Shown here in pieces: positions 43,734 to 54,947 of a DNA stretch of 64,000 nt. The position numbers were made by a program, and so were the translations under genes. The notes beneath the pieces were generated by a model. That model did no database searches. It saw only the letters and a list, made by a program, of their open reading frames with translations, and was not told the origin of the DNA. Where the stretch lies: contig JAEUPQ010000014.1 in the NCBI GenBank assembly GCA_016789405.1, positions 62,001 through 126,000 on the forward strand, read 5' to 3'. The stretch comes from Lysobacteraceae bacterium. Lineage in GTDB: Bacteria; Pseudomonadota; Gammaproteobacteria; Xanthomonadales; Xanthomonadaceae. How positions within the stretch are numbered: position 1 is the stretch's first letter; every line of letters starts with the position of its first letter.

Positions 43734-43952
43734 TCAGGCCGGCTCGTCGGGGATCAATGCCGACTCCAGCCGGTGGATGGTGTCCTTCAGCTGCAGCTTG
43801 CGTTTTTTTAGACGCTTGATCGCCAGTTCGTCGGCGGCGATGTTCTCGTGCAGGCGGTCGATGGCCAGGTCGAGGTCACGATGCTCCAGGCGCAGCTCGG
43901 CGAGGCGCTGGGAGATCCGTGCGAGTTCGTTCGGGTCGGTCGGCGGGTTCAT
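43734..43952 (-). CDS. YdcH family (DUF465) protein
   Basis: A 72-residue helical protein with the DUF465 pattern LEHRDLDLAIDRL ... ELAIKRLKKRKLQLKDTIHRL. Function of the family is not established; members are small, charged and coiled-coil-like. A run of seven A on the coding strand encodes part of the Lys-rich segment. Confidence 0.85.
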   Translation of the reverse strand: MNPPTDPNELARISQRLAELRLEHRDLDLAIDRLHENIAADELAIKRLKKRKLQLKDTIHRLESALIPDEPA

Positions 43953-44043
43953 CGCAGCCGAGCTTAGTGCCTGCCATGCACTTTTTCACCCGTCTGCGCA
44001 TGGCGGGCGGATGACAGCGGGCCAGGCCCACCGGACGTGCCGC

Positions 44044-44406
44044 TCAGCGCCCGGCGATGTACAGCGCCGCCTCCTGTTCTGGCGTGGGCTCCGACGCGGG
44101 GTCCAGCTCGGACGCCTGCGACGGGTCCTGCCAGGACTCCGCGGACTCGCGCGGCCAGGCAGCGGCGCGTTCCAGGTCCACATGCGCAGGCAAGGCAGCG
44201 GATGCGGCAGGCAGGCTGGCCTGGACGGGAGCGGCGTCCTGCGACGCGCGGACCTCGCCCGGCACCTGCATCGAAGCGCCCAGGGCCCAGACCAGCAAGG
44301 CAGCCCAGAGCGCCATGAAGCCGATCCGCGCGCGCATGCGGCGCCAGCGACGGATGCCGCGGCCGGCGGACGGGAAGGAACGAGGGGCAACGGCGACGTG
44401 GTGCAT
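44044..44406 (-). CDS. small single-span membrane protein, hypothetical
   Basis: A 120-residue protein with one membrane segment (about residues 30-48, [19 protein letters not shown]) after a basic N-terminus (RRWRRMRAR) and an acidic, Ala/Pro-rich extracytoplasmic part. The start at 44406 is chosen for a GGAG element 8 nt upstream. Not recognised. Confidence 0.5.
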   Translation of the reverse strand: MHHVAVAPRSFPSAGRGIRRWRRMRARIGFMALWAALLVWALGASMQVPGEVRASQDAAPVQASLPAASAALPAHVDLERAAAWPRESAESWQDPSQASELDPASEPTPEQEAALYIAGR

Positions 44407-44707
44407 GTCGGAGCTCCGTGGAAGGACATGGATATCGCATCCAAGATCCGTGCCATGCGGGAAAGTCCCGCAGGGACGCCGGTATTGCTCCATTGACGGC
44501 GTCGGAGGGCGTGCAGGATGCACGGCATCGTGCGCAAACCTCGACCGCCACTTGCCCTCGGGACAACGCGCCTGCCGGCGCAGGGCGGCCAAGCCGTTGA
44601 TATCGCAGCCGTTGCCGGGGGTTCATTCCCGCGGAACGGCTGGCATGGGGCTTGTAGGGAGAGAGGCAGGTCCGCGATGCGGGCCATTACCCAGAAGGAG
44701 ATCCCCC

Positions 44708-44872
44708 ATGCTGCGTTATGCCCTCATTTTCCTGGTCGTTGCCCTGATCGCCGCCGTGCTGGGCTTCACCGGCATCGCCGGCGCCGCCGCAGGCATCGCG
44801 AAGATCCTGTTCGTGGTGTTCCTGGTGCTGTTCGTGCTGTCGCTGCTGCTGGGCCGACGCAAGGTCGTCTGA
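44708..44872 (+). CDS. DUF1328 (YtjA) family small membrane protein
   Basis: A 54-residue protein with two hydrophobic helices and the family pattern [24 protein letters not shown]...[17 protein letters not shown]. An AAGGAG ribosome binding site lies about 7 nt before the ATG. The family is often induced by envelope or osmotic stress; the role is unknown. The seven-copy 13-bp repeat starts 41 nt after its stop. Confidence 0.85.
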   Translation: MLRYALIFLVVALIAAVLGFTGIAGAAAGIAKILFVVFLVLFVLSLLLGRRKVV

Positions 44873-44913
44873 CCCGGCGACCGATCCGCAAGCGACGGAC
44901 CGCAGCCGCCTCG

Positions 44914-45004
44914 ACGCATGCTCTGGACGCATGCTCTGGACGCATGCTCTGGACGCATGCTCTGGACGCATGCTCCGGACACACGTTCCGGACGCATGCG
45001 TCCA
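44914..45004. repeat. 13-bp tandem repeat, seven units
   Basis: Unit ACGCATGCTCTGG, first four copies identical, a fifth with one change (CTCCGG), then two diverged units. It fills most of the gap between the DUF1328 gene and the downstream kinase gene, which converge. The unit length is not a multiple of three. GCATGC within each unit is self-complementary. Confidence 0.85.
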
Positions 45005-45012
45005 AGGGGCGC

Positions 45013-46114
45013 TCAGACGAGCGGCAGCTCGAACACGAAGCTCGCCCCGCCACCGGGGCGGTCTTCGTACCAGAGGTCGCCACCCATCGCTCGGGCGCGC
45101 TGCTTGGCCAGCGCCAGCCCCAGGCCGGTCGAGGTTTCGCCACCGGTGGGCGTGGAACCCAGGCGCACGAACCGACGGAACATCCGTTCGCGATCCTGCG
45201 CCGCGATGCCGGGGCCGCGATCGTGCACGCCCAGTACCGCCATTTCGCCACGGCGCGCCACCGACAGCATCACTTCGCCATCGGGCGGGCCGTACTTCAC
45301 CGCGTTCGACAACAGGTTCTGCAGGACATGGCCTGCGCCGGCACGTTCTGCCAGCACGCGCAGCGTGTCGTCTTCGATGGCCAGCGACAGCGAGACGCCC
45401 TTGCGTGCCGCCTGCGGAGCCATCAGTTCGACGGCCGAACGGGCGAGCGACGCGGCATCGACCTGTGCGACCGGCACGCCCTGCGTCGCATCCTGCTGCT
45501 GGTCGAGGAAAGCGCTGACGAACAGCAGTCCTGCGTCGGCGGAGGCACGGATCGAATCGATGAGACGCGCGCGCTGGTCGGCGTGCGCCTCGTCGTCCAT
45601 GCCCGGTTCGCGCAGCATGTCCAGCGAGAACAGGATGTTGCCGAAGTGGTTGCGCAGATCGTGGCTGACGATCTCGGCCATCCGCTGCCGTTCCTCCGCG
45701 ACGCGCGCGAGCCGCTCGCGCGAACGCTTGAGATCGAGGTGCGTGCGCACGCGCGCCAGCAGTTCCTCGGCGATGAAGGGCTTGGTGATGTAGTCGACCG
45801 CGCCTGCGGAGAACGCACGCACCAGGCTGTCGCGCTCGTGGTCCGCAGTGAGGAAGACGACGGGCACGTGTCGCGTCTGCGGCATGGCCTGCAAGCCTTC
45901 CAGGACCGCGAAACCGTCCAGGCCCGGCATGCGCATGTCGAGCAGCACCAGGTCGGGCGGCGAACGCTCGGCCAGGGCCAGGGCCTCGGCACCGTCGAGC
46001 ACCGGCACGACGTCGTATTCGGCGTGGGTCAGCAACTGGCCGAGCACCTGCACGTTGGCGGCCTGGTCATCGAGGATCATGATGACCGGCAGTGCGACTG
46101 CGGCGGAAAGGAAT

Positions 46115-46125
<11 letters not shown>
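45013..46125 (-). CDS. hybrid REC-histidine kinase
   Basis: A 370-residue protein with the receiver domain first (about residues 14-130; phosphoacceptor Asp in LVLLDMRMPGLDG), then HisKA (SHDLRNHFGNIL, His about residue 154) and HATPase (N-box NLLSNAVKYG, DRGPGI, GLGLAL). REC before kinase is typical of signal-integrating hybrids with no membrane segment, so it acts in the cytoplasm. Its start overlaps the end of the upstream kinase gene by 11 nt, so the two are cotranscribed and probably act in one relay. Confidence 0.9.
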
Positions 46126-48343
<2,218 letters not shown>

Positions 48344-48411
48344 GATCGGTCCAACAGGGGGATATGGCGGCGCGTTCCGGCGCCGCGAAGCGGTCTTGGT
48401 GCCGGGAAGGA

Positions 48412-48933
48412 TCAGAGGTTCATCAGCCAGATGGTGCCGTTGAGCACCAGCGCGAACGACACCCACAGCAGGTACGGAAGCATGAGGTAACCGGCCAGCG
48501 GACGCACGCGCCCGAACGTGAGCAACGTCCAGAGCAGCGTGATCCACAGGGCGCAGATGTCGATGAACGCCAGTCCCGGGTTGCGCAGCCCGAAGAACAG
48601 CGGTGTCCATGCCAGGTTCAACGCGAACTGCACGAAGAACAGCACCAGCGCGCGACGACGCAGCGCGATGTCTGCATCCACGCTGCGCTGTACCAGCCAT
48701 GCGGAGACCGCCATCGCCACGTACAGCGCGGTCCACACCGGGCCGAACAGCCAGTTCGGCGGCTGGAACGTCGGCTTCACCAGTGCCGCGAACCAGTCAC
48801 CCGGGGGGAAGAGCACGCCCATCATGGCGCCCAGTCCTGCGACCAGCAGGATCCAGGCGACCAGCAGGGCACCGCTCCAGAGCGGGGTGCGGGCGAAATC
48901 TTCGGTGACGGGTTCGGTGCGTGGATCGGACAT
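48412..48933 (-). CDS. TspO/MBR family protein
   Basis: A 173-residue five-helix membrane protein of the TspO family, which binds tetrapyrroles and cholesterol-like ligands. The family signatures are present: PTFQPPNWLFGPVWTALY, NLAWTPLFFG and PYLLWVSFALVLNGTIWLMNL. It lies upstream of, and on the same strand as, the two kinases, 68 nt before the CHASE3-like kinase gene. Confidence 0.92.
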   Translation of the reverse strand: MSDPRTEPVTEDFARTPLWSGALLVAWILLVAGLGAMMGVLFPPGDWFAALVKPTFQPPNWLFGPVWTALYVAMAVSAWLVQRSVDADIALRRRALVLFFVQFALNLAWTPLFFGLRNPGLAFIDICALWITLLWTLLTFGRVRPLAGYLMLPYLLWVSFALVLNGTIWLMNL

Positions 48934-49044
48934 TCGGACAACCTGTGGCGTGTAGCGCGGAGCGTGTCGCGTATTGCGTGGGGGATGCGGGGCTCTCGGC
49001 GAGGTAAGTGGGAAGGGCGGGAATCCGGATCGGAACGGTGCGGA

Positions 49045-50514
49045 TCAGAATCCGTAGAGCTTGCGTTTCCGGTACAGGGTGGAGGCGTCGATGCCCAGCG
49101 TCTTCGCAGCGGCATCCAGGCTGTCGCTCTGGGCGAGGACGCGTTCGATGTGCAGGCGCTCCAGCGCCTCCAGCGACATCAGCGCACCAGGGATGGCCGC
49201 CGTCTCGGCGCGTCGCGTGGAGTCCAGCGTGAGCAGGTCCGCACCGATCTCCTCGTCGCGACCGAGGATCACCGCGCGTTCCATCATGTTCTGCAGTTCG
49301 CGCACGTTGCCCGGCCAGGCGTAGGTGCGCAGCTTCGACAGCGCCGCGGCCGAGAGCCGGCGGGTCGGGCGGCCGTAGTCGGCGGCGTAGCGACGGATGA
49401 AGCCGTTGGCGAGGTCTTCCAGGTCTTCCTGGCGCTCGCGCAGCGGCGGCAGGGTGATGCTGATCACGTTGAGCCTGTACAGCAGGTCGAGGCGGAACGT
49501 GCCCTCGGCAACCATCGCATCCAGGTCGCGGTTGGTCGCGGCGACGATGCGCACGTCGGCCTTGCGCGTGGCCGGATCACCGACCCGTTCGTATTCCTTG
49601 TCCTGGATGAAGCGCAGCAGCTTGGGTTGCAGCGCTAGCGGGAAGTCGCCGACCTCGTCCATGAACAGGGTGCCGCCATCGGCATGGCTGACCCGGCCGA
49701 CCGCGTTCTGCACGGCGCCGGTGAACGAACCCTTGGCATGGCCGAACAGCTCGCTTTCCAGCAGCTCGGCGGTCAGCGCCGGACAATTGATCGTCGCGAA
49801 CTCGGCCGACGCGCGCGCGCTGGCGCGATGCACGGCGCGTGCGATCACGCCCTTGCCGGTGCCGCTCTCGCCGAGGATCAGCAGGTTGGCGTCGGTGGTC
49901 GCGACCTGCAGCATCATGTCGATGGCGGCCTGCATCGCGGGACTCTTGCTGCCGAGCTCCGGCGTGCCGCGCGCCACTTCGCGCTCGAGCGTGTCGACGC
50001 GGTCGCGCAGGCGACGCGCCTCCACCTGGCGCGCCACCGCGATGCGGAGCTGGTCCGGCGAGCAGGGCTTCACCAGATAGTCGGCCGCGCCGAGCGAGAT
50101 CGCACGCACCGCCTGCTCCACCTGGGCATTGGCGGTGACCATCACCACGCGCATCCGTGGCGCCAGTTCGGCCAGGCGCGGCAGGGCATCGATGCCAGCA
50201 TCGGAACCGATGTCATGGTCGAGCAGGCAGACATCGAAAGGCCAGGTCGCGGCGAGCCGCAGGCCATCGGAGAGGGTGTTCGCGGTTTCGACCTTGTGGC
50301 CGTCGCGGGCCAGCGCCATGGCGAAGTTCTGCAGCAGGCGGTCGTCGTCGTCGATTGCCAGCACGCGGCCGGGAGGCGGTGTCGCGGGGTTGGGCACGTC
50401 CGGTGTCTCCATGGTCTGCAGGGCGCTCGACACTATATCCACGGCCGGGGGACGACCCGAATGCAGGGACGCCTGCGGGCTCTGGGGACGACGCAGGGGC
50501 GCGGCAAGGCTCAT
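49045..50514 (-). CDS. sigma-54-dependent response regulator (NtrC family)
   Basis: A 489-residue activator: REC (DVCLLDHDIGSDAG), AAA+ domain (Walker A GESGTGKG, KGSFTGA in place of GAFTGA, Walker B TLFMDEVGD) and a Fis-type helix-turn-helix at the C-terminus (LDAAAKTLGIDASTLYRKRKLYGF). The start at 50514 is supported by AGGA 8 nt upstream; an ATG 34 codons later is possible but has no ribosome binding site. Its cognate kinase is not obvious, although two histidine kinases lie on the same strand beyond tspO. Confidence 0.9.
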   Translation of the reverse strand: MSLAAPLRRPQSPQASLHSGRPPAVDIVSSALQTMETPDVPNPATPPPGRVLAIDDDDRLLQNFAMALARDGHKVETANTLSDGLRLAATWPFDVCLLDHDIGSDAGIDALPRLAELAPRMRVVMVTANAQVEQAVRAISLGAADYLVKPCSPDQLRIAVARQVEARRLRDRVDTLEREVARGTPELGSKSPAMQAAIDMMLQVATTDANLLILGESGTGKGVIARAVHRASARASAEFATINCPALTAELLESELFGHAKGSFTGAVQNAVGRVSHADGGTLFMDEVGDFPLALQPKLLRFIQDKEYERVGDPATRKADVRIVAATNRDLDAMVAEGTFRLDLLYRLNVISITLPPLRERQEDLEDLANGFIRRYAADYGRPTRRLSAAALSKLRTYAWPGNVRELQNMMERAVILGRDEEIGADLLTLDSTRRAETAAIPGALMSLEALERLHIERVLAQSDSLDAAAKTLGIDASTLYRKRKLYGF

Positions 50515-50708
50515 CGGGCAATCCTGGGGAAGTGACGGGTCCGCGGAATGCGGACGGGTTCTGGCAGGTCCCCGGGGCTGGCGCAAGACGCATGCCACGC
50601 CACCGGGCCCGTGTTTGCGTCGATCCCGGCAGTTTCGACCATGCGATCTGCACGATCGAGTCGTGCGGATCATGCAGATCGCACGAGATCGCAGCCAGGT
50701 TGTCGGGC
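50515..50708. other. upstream region of the sigma-54 regulator
   Basis: A non-coding stretch holding the inverted TGCGATCTGCA sites. No sigma-70 promoter of good quality was found. Confidence 0.5.
50642..50683. promoter_or_regulatory. paired inverted sites TGCGATCTGCA
   Basis: TGCGATCTGCA occurs on the plus strand at 50642-50652 and on the minus strand at 50683-50673, spaced 31 bp centre to centre (about three helical turns). A partial third copy (TGCGATCTC) is on the minus strand at 50693-50685. Position is about 130-170 nt upstream of the sigma-54 regulator start. Confidence 0.5.
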
Positions 50709-50743
50709 AAAAAAAGCGCCGCCCCGGGGTGACCGGGACGGCG
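50709..50743 (-). terminator. intrinsic terminator downstream of csbD
   Basis: On the minus strand an 11-bp stem (CGCCGTCCCGG with CCGGGGCGGCG, one G-U pair) is followed by C and seven T. It separates csbD transcription from the sigma-54 regulator gene. Confidence 0.85.
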
Positions 50744-51007
50744 AGACTCACACACACACACGGAGGGGTACAGCGGGGGTGTCGCACAACACACACGGGA
50801 ACGATCGACTTGCCTGGGGGAGACGTGCCGGCGTGGCCGGCGGATGCAGTCCTGCCGCGAGGCAGAACCTTGGCACGCTCGCCTCCCGTCCGGAGATCGG
50901 GGCCATGACGCTCCGGGGGATTGGGGGCCGGGAGAGCGAGCGTGCTTTCGGAAGTGGCCATGGTGCCGGCGGACCCGCCGGCACCACGGGATGGATCCGC
51001 GAACGGA
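50744..51007. other. non-coding 3' region of csbD
   Basis: About 260 nt between the csbD stop and the terminator, containing a (CA)n run near 50749-50760. No gene is seen. A long 3' untranslated region or a small RNA is possible. Confidence 0.4.
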
Positions 51008-51211
51008 TCAGTGGTTGATGCGCTTCTCGAAGTCCTTGACCTGCTCCATCGCGGCATCGCGGGCAATGCCGTAGCGCTCCTGGATCTTGCCGGCGAGGTA
51101 GTCGCGGCTGCCTTCGGCGGCGGTCAGGTCATCGTCGGTGAGCTCGCCCCACTGCTGCTTGATGCGGCCGTTGAGCTGCTTCCACTTGCCCTTGATGATG
51201 TCGGTGTTCAT
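51008..51211 (-). CDS. CsbD family stress protein
   Basis: A 67-residue hydrophilic helical protein with the CsbD pattern (IKGKWKQLNGRIKQQWGELTDDDL...YLAGKIQERYGI). A strong AAGGAG site lies 7 nt before the ATG. Members are abundant under stress and in stationary phase; mechanism unknown. Confidence 0.93.
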   Translation of the reverse strand: MNTDIIKGKWKQLNGRIKQQWGELTDDDLTAAEGSRDYLAGKIQERYGIARDAAMEQVKDFEKRINH

Positions 51212-51320
51212 GTCGGATCTCCTTCTTGGATGCGGCACGCCCGGGATGGGGGAGGGGCGGACGTGCCGGTGGTAGCGCGGCGCCGATGCAGCGCCGCATC
51301 GTCCGGCGGAGCCGGCGGCA

Positions 51321-51737
51321 TCAGCCGCGCGGCTTCACCGTCAGGGTGGTGGCGTCGACCGATTGCACGCCCTTGATCGCGCGGGCGATGGCCACGGCCT
51401 TGTCGACCTGGGTGCGGCTGTCGAGACGGCCGGCCAGAGTCACGACGCCATTGGTCGTGCTGACGTTGATGTCCAGGCCCTTCGTCTGCTCGTCGACGAG
51501 CAGGTCGGCCTTCACCTTGGTCGTGATCCAGCTGTCTTCGACCGGCTGCTGCGACGATTCATGGGCCTTCGTCTCCTGGGCCTTCGTCTCCTGGGCCTTC
51601 GTCTGCTTGTTGGCGGCGCCGTCCGCGGCGAATGCCAGCGGCGCGGCCAGCGCGACCGCGAGCGCGGCGCCGATGGCCAGCACGCCGGATGAAGGCGTGC
51701 GCGAGGAAAGCCGGGAATTCGTGAAACGCTGGGACAT
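51321..51737 (-). CDS. BON-domain periplasmic protein with QETKA repeats
   Basis: A 138-residue exported protein with a signal peptide (LAIGAALAVALAAPLAFA). It continues with a charged linker containing three near-identical KAQETKA-type units, then one BON domain (about 68-138; DSWITTKVKADLLVDEQTKGLDINVSTTNGVVTLAG). BON proteins bind membranes or phospholipids and are osmotically or stress induced (OsmY type). The start is fixed by the AGGAG site 6 nt upstream. CsbD lies downstream on the same strand. Confidence 0.85.
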   Translation of the reverse strand: MSQRFTNSRLSSRTPSSGVLAIGAALAVALAAPLAFAADGAANKQTKAQETKAQETKAHESSQQPVEDSWITTKVKADLLVDEQTKGLDINVSTTNGVVTLAGRLDSRTQVDKAVAIARAIKGVQSVDATTLTVKPRG

Positions 51738-51969
51738 GTGCGACTCCTGTTGCAGGAACATTGCGGGGGACTGCCGGTGCTGGGGAGGTGCGCCGGCCCT
51801 GATCCATCCGCAGAGCGCGTGCCAACTGCAGGCGTCCTTGCGAATCAATGACTTGGAGGAATCGCCGTGCCGTCAGTGCATGCAGGCTGCAGACCCGCCA
51901 TGCAGCCTGCACGAGCCACCGGGCCGCGAACGGCGGCCCGGCTCGGCTTGGGGATAAAATGCGCCGCTC

Positions 51970-52884
51970 ATGAATGCCACTCTCCTGCCCCTGTCCGATC
52001 CCCTGCCGACGCCTTCGCGCCGCGGCGCCCACGAAGCCAACAAGCTGGCCAAGCGCCTGCGCCACCAGGTGGGTCGCGCCATCGCCGACTTCGGCATGAT
52101 CGAAGAGGGCGACAAGGTGATGGTCTGCCTGTCCGGCGGCAAGGACAGCTACACGATGCTGGACATCCTGCTGCAGCTGCAGAAGAAGGCGCCGGTCTCG
52201 TTCTCGATCACCGCGGTCAACCTCGACCAGAAGCAGCCAGGTTTTCCGGAACACGTGCTGCCGGAGTACCTGAAGTCGATCGGCGTCGACCATCACATCC
52301 TCGAACAGGACACGTACTCCGTGGTCACGCGCGTGGTGCCGGAAGGCAAGACCATGTGCTCGCTGTGTTCGCGGATGCGCCGCGGCGCGCTGTACACCTA
52401 CGCCGAGGAACAGGGTTTCACCAAGATCGCGCTGGGCCACCACCGCGACGATCTGGTCGCCACCTTCTTCCTCAACCTGTTCTTCCATTCGAAGATCAGC
52501 GGCATGCCGCCGAAACTGCTCAGCGACGACGGCAAGCACGTGGTGATCCGTCCCCTCGCCTACGCCCGCGAAGAGGACATCGCCGCCTACGCCGATGCCA
52601 GGGCCTTCCCGATCATCCCCTGCAACCTCTGCGGTTCGCAGGAGAACCTGCAGCGCAAGCAGGTGAAGAAGATGATGGACGCCTGGGAGAAGGACACCCC
52701 GGGACGCGTCGAACAGATCGCGCGCGCGCTGGGCGACATACGCCCGTCGCAGTTGAGTGATCCGAAGCTGTTCGACTTCCTGTCCCTCGGCAAGCGCGGC
52801 GACGCCGACCTGCCCGACGCGCACGCGTGGCTGGGCGGTGATGGCGGCAGGGCCGAGGACGCCGGCGACGACGCAACGCCCTGA
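51970..52884 (+). CDS. ttcA: tRNA 2-thiocytidine(32) synthetase
   Basis: A 304-residue PP-loop ATPase that thiolates C32 of tRNA using an iron-sulfur cluster. The PP-loop is [10 protein letters not shown] (about residue 56), and the Cys-x2-Cys motif is CSLC with a downstream CNLC, as required for the cluster. Length and domain order are typical. The start gives [10 protein letters not shown], with no alternative nearby. Confidence 0.96.
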   Translation: MNATLLPLSDPLPTPSRRGAHEANKLAKRLRHQVGRAIADFGMIEEGDKVMVCLSGGKDSYTMLDILLQLQKKAPVSFSITAVNLDQKQPGFPEHVLPEYLKSIGVDHHILEQDTYSVVTRVVPEGKTMCSLCSRMRRGALYTYAEEQGFTKIALGHHRDDLVATFFLNLFFHSKISGMPPKLLSDDGKHVVIRPLAYAREEDIAAYADARAFPIIPCNLCGSQENLQRKQVKKMMDAWEKDTPGRVEQIARALGDIRPSQLSDPKLFDFLSLGKRGDADLPDAHAWLGGDGGRAEDAGDDATP

Positions 52885-52986
52885 CGCGAAGCGCAGGAAG
52901 CCGGTTCGGCATACGCTGCGGACCCGACGCCGATCCCCGACCTCCGGGTCACGGGACGACACCCCTTTCCTCTCTCCGGATACCCG

Positions 52987-53892
52987 ATGTTCTTCCGCAA
53001 CCTGACGCTCTTCCGCTTCCCCGCCTCGATCAACTTCGACGAACTCGACACCGGCCTGTCGGAATTCATCCTCAAGCCCGTCGGCGCGCTGGAACTGTCC
53101 TCGCGCGGCTTCATCTCGCCGTTCGGGCGCGGCGACCAGGAGGTGCTGTCGCACCGCATCGGCGATGCGATCTGGGTCACCGCCGGCACCGAGGACAAGA
53201 TCCTGCCCGGATCCGTGGTCAACGACCTGCTGCAGAAGAAGCTGCAGGACATCGAAGACAAGGAAGGTCGCAAGCTCGGTGGGCGCGCGCGCAAGCGATT
53301 GAAGGAAGACCTGGTGCACGAGCTGCTGCCGCGCGCCTTCGTCAAGCCGGGTCGCACCGATGCGTTCATCGACTGCACCGAGGGCTTCATCGCCATCGAC
53401 AGCTCCTCGCGCAAGAGCGCCGAGGCCGTGGTCTCCGACGTGCGCCATGCACTGGGCAGCTTCCCGGCGCTGCCGCTGAACGCCGAAGTCGCGCCGCGCT
53501 CGGTGCTGACCGGCTGGATCGCCGGCGACCCGCTGCCGCACGGCCTGTCGCTGGGCGACGAATGCGAAATGCGCGATCCGACCGACAATGGCGCGATCGT
53601 GAAGTGCCAGCACCAGGAGCTGGACAGCGACGAAATCGCCAAACACCTGGAGGCGGGCAAGCAGGTGACGCGCCTCGCGCTGACACTCGACGATCGTCTC
53701 AGTTTCGTGCTCGGCGACGATCTGATCATCCGCAAGCTGAAGTTCCTCGACGGCGCCGTGGAACAGCTGGAAACAGGCGATCGCGACGATTTCCGCGCCG
53801 AGCTCGACGCGCGTTTCGCCTTGTTCAGCGCGGAAACCCGGCGCCTGTTCCGCACCCTGGAACCGGCGCTGAAACTGTCGAAGGCCGAGTGA
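52987..53892 (+). CDS. rdgC: recombination-associated protein RdgC
   Basis: A 301-residue RdgC, a DNA-binding ring protein that restrains RecA. The N-terminus (FFRNLTLFRFP) and conserved GFISPFGRG and GRARKRLKEDLVHELLPRAF segments are characteristic. It is normal in length and intact. It is followed 142 nt later by the metallopeptidase gene, with no terminator between. Confidence 0.96.
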   Translation: MFFRNLTLFRFPASINFDELDTGLSEFILKPVGALELSSRGFISPFGRGDQEVLSHRIGDAIWVTAGTEDKILPGSVVNDLLQKKLQDIEDKEGRKLGGRARKRLKEDLVHELLPRAFVKPGRTDAFIDCTEGFIAIDSSSRKSAEAVVSDVRHALGSFPALPLNAEVAPRSVLTGWIAGDPLPHGLSLGDECEMRDPTDNGAIVKCQHQELDSDEIAKHLEAGKQVTRLALTLDDRLSFVLGDDLIIRKLKFLDGAVEQLETGDRDDFRAELDARFALFSAETRRLFRTLEPALKLSKAE

Positions 53893-54034
53893 CGGTCGCA
53901 TGACAACCGAGTGATCCCGGGACGCGTTCGACGCGCCCGGAAATCACGGATTCGCGGCGACGCGCATCACCGCATCATTCCACCTGTCCGCGTCAAGCTT
54001 TGTATTGTCCCATCGACAACGGTTAGCATTTCGC

Positions 54035-54829
54035 ATGCCCTTCCGTTTCCGACTGCGCGAGCCCTCGGCTCCGCGCCTTGCCGACAGCCGTGCGCAACAG
54101 CGCGATCTCGTGCCCTTGCTGCTCGACGACGGCCGCAACGTCGATGTCCTGCGCGTGCGCGATCCGCGCGCACGCCGCATCAAGCTTTCGGTCAGCGAAC
54201 GTGGCGTGCGCCTGACCCTGCCCGAACGCGCCAGCCTGGTGGCCGGCGATCGCTTCCTCGCCGAACACCGCGACTGGCTCGGCGCACAGCTCGAACGCCT
54301 GGTGGAAACCGAAGTCGCACCATTGGTGCGCGACGAAAGCGACCGCCTGCCGCTGCGCGGCGCGATGCTGCCGCTGCGCTGGGAAACGGGGCGATTCACT
54401 GCGCTGCAGCTCGACGGCGACACCGCCGTCTTCCAGACGACCTCGCGCGCCGGCGACACCGCCCTGCACCGCGCGCTGCGCGATTTCTACGAAGCGCAGG
54501 CCCGCGCCGACATCGGCCGCTGGATGCCGCGTTACCTGCCCGCACTGCCGCGCGCGCCGCGCCGCGTGCAGCTGAAGATCATGAGCTCCCAGTGGGGTTC
54601 GCTGGCGCCGGACGGCACCATGGCCCTGGACCTGTCGTTGGTCCTCGCGCCGCAGGACGCGTTCGAATACGTGCTGGTGCACGAGCTGTGCCACCTGATC
54701 CATCACGACCACTCGCCCGCCTACTGGCATGAAGTCGAGCGCCGCTTCCCGCGCTGGCGCGACCAGCGCGACTGGTTCCGCGAACACGGCCGCCAGCTCA
54801 AGGCACAGATGGTCGCGCTGGTGCGCTGA
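54035..54829 (+). CDS. YgjP-like zinc metallopeptidase (DUF45)
   Basis: A 264-residue soluble protein of the YgjP/DUF45 family, with the metal motif HELCHLIHHDHSPAYWHEVE (HExxH, with a third ligand His downstream) near residues 213-232 and the family phrase SSQWGSLAPDGTMALD before it. The start at 54035 (MPFRFRLREP) is used although the frame is open 30 nt further. Family substrates are unknown. Confidence 0.85.
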   Translation: MPFRFRLREPSAPRLADSRAQQRDLVPLLLDDGRNVDVLRVRDPRARRIKLSVSERGVRLTLPERASLVAGDRFLAEHRDWLGAQLERLVETEVAPLVRDESDRLPLRGAMLPLRWETGRFTALQLDGDTAVFQTTSRAGDTALHRALRDFYEAQARADIGRWMPRYLPALPRAPRRVQLKIMSSQWGSLAPDGTMALDLSLVLAPQDAFEYVLVHELCHLIHHDHSPAYWHEVERRFPRWRDQRDWFREHGRQLKAQMVALVR

Positions 54830-54851
54830 GCGCATCAGTCATCCACCACGC

Positions 54852-54899
54852 GCCTGCCGACTCGCCTGCCGACTCGCCTGCCGATCTGCCTGCCTTCCT
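54852..54899. repeat. 12-bp tandem repeat, about four units
   Basis: GCCTGCCGACTC occurs twice exactly, then once as GCCTGCCGATCT and once diverged, between convergent genes. Confidence 0.6.
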
Positions 54900-54912
54900 C
54901 CGCAGGCAGTTT
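54886..54912 (+). terminator. weak intrinsic terminator after the metallopeptidase
   Basis: CTGCCTGC pairs with GCAGGCAG across an 8-nt loop and is followed by TTT. It partly overlaps the 12-bp repeat and lies between convergent genes. Confidence 0.45.
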
Positions 54913-54947
54913 CGACACCCTGCCGCGACACCCCGTCGCAGACGCGA

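Noticed and set aside
43734..43952. Programmed frameshifting at the A7 run in the YdcH gene.
   Set aside because: The reading frame is complete and of normal family length; no stimulatory structure was noted.
44914..45004. The 13-bp repeat as part of a coding sequence.
   Set aside because: Frames through it overlap real genes on other strands, the unit is not a multiple of three, and no family pattern is encoded.
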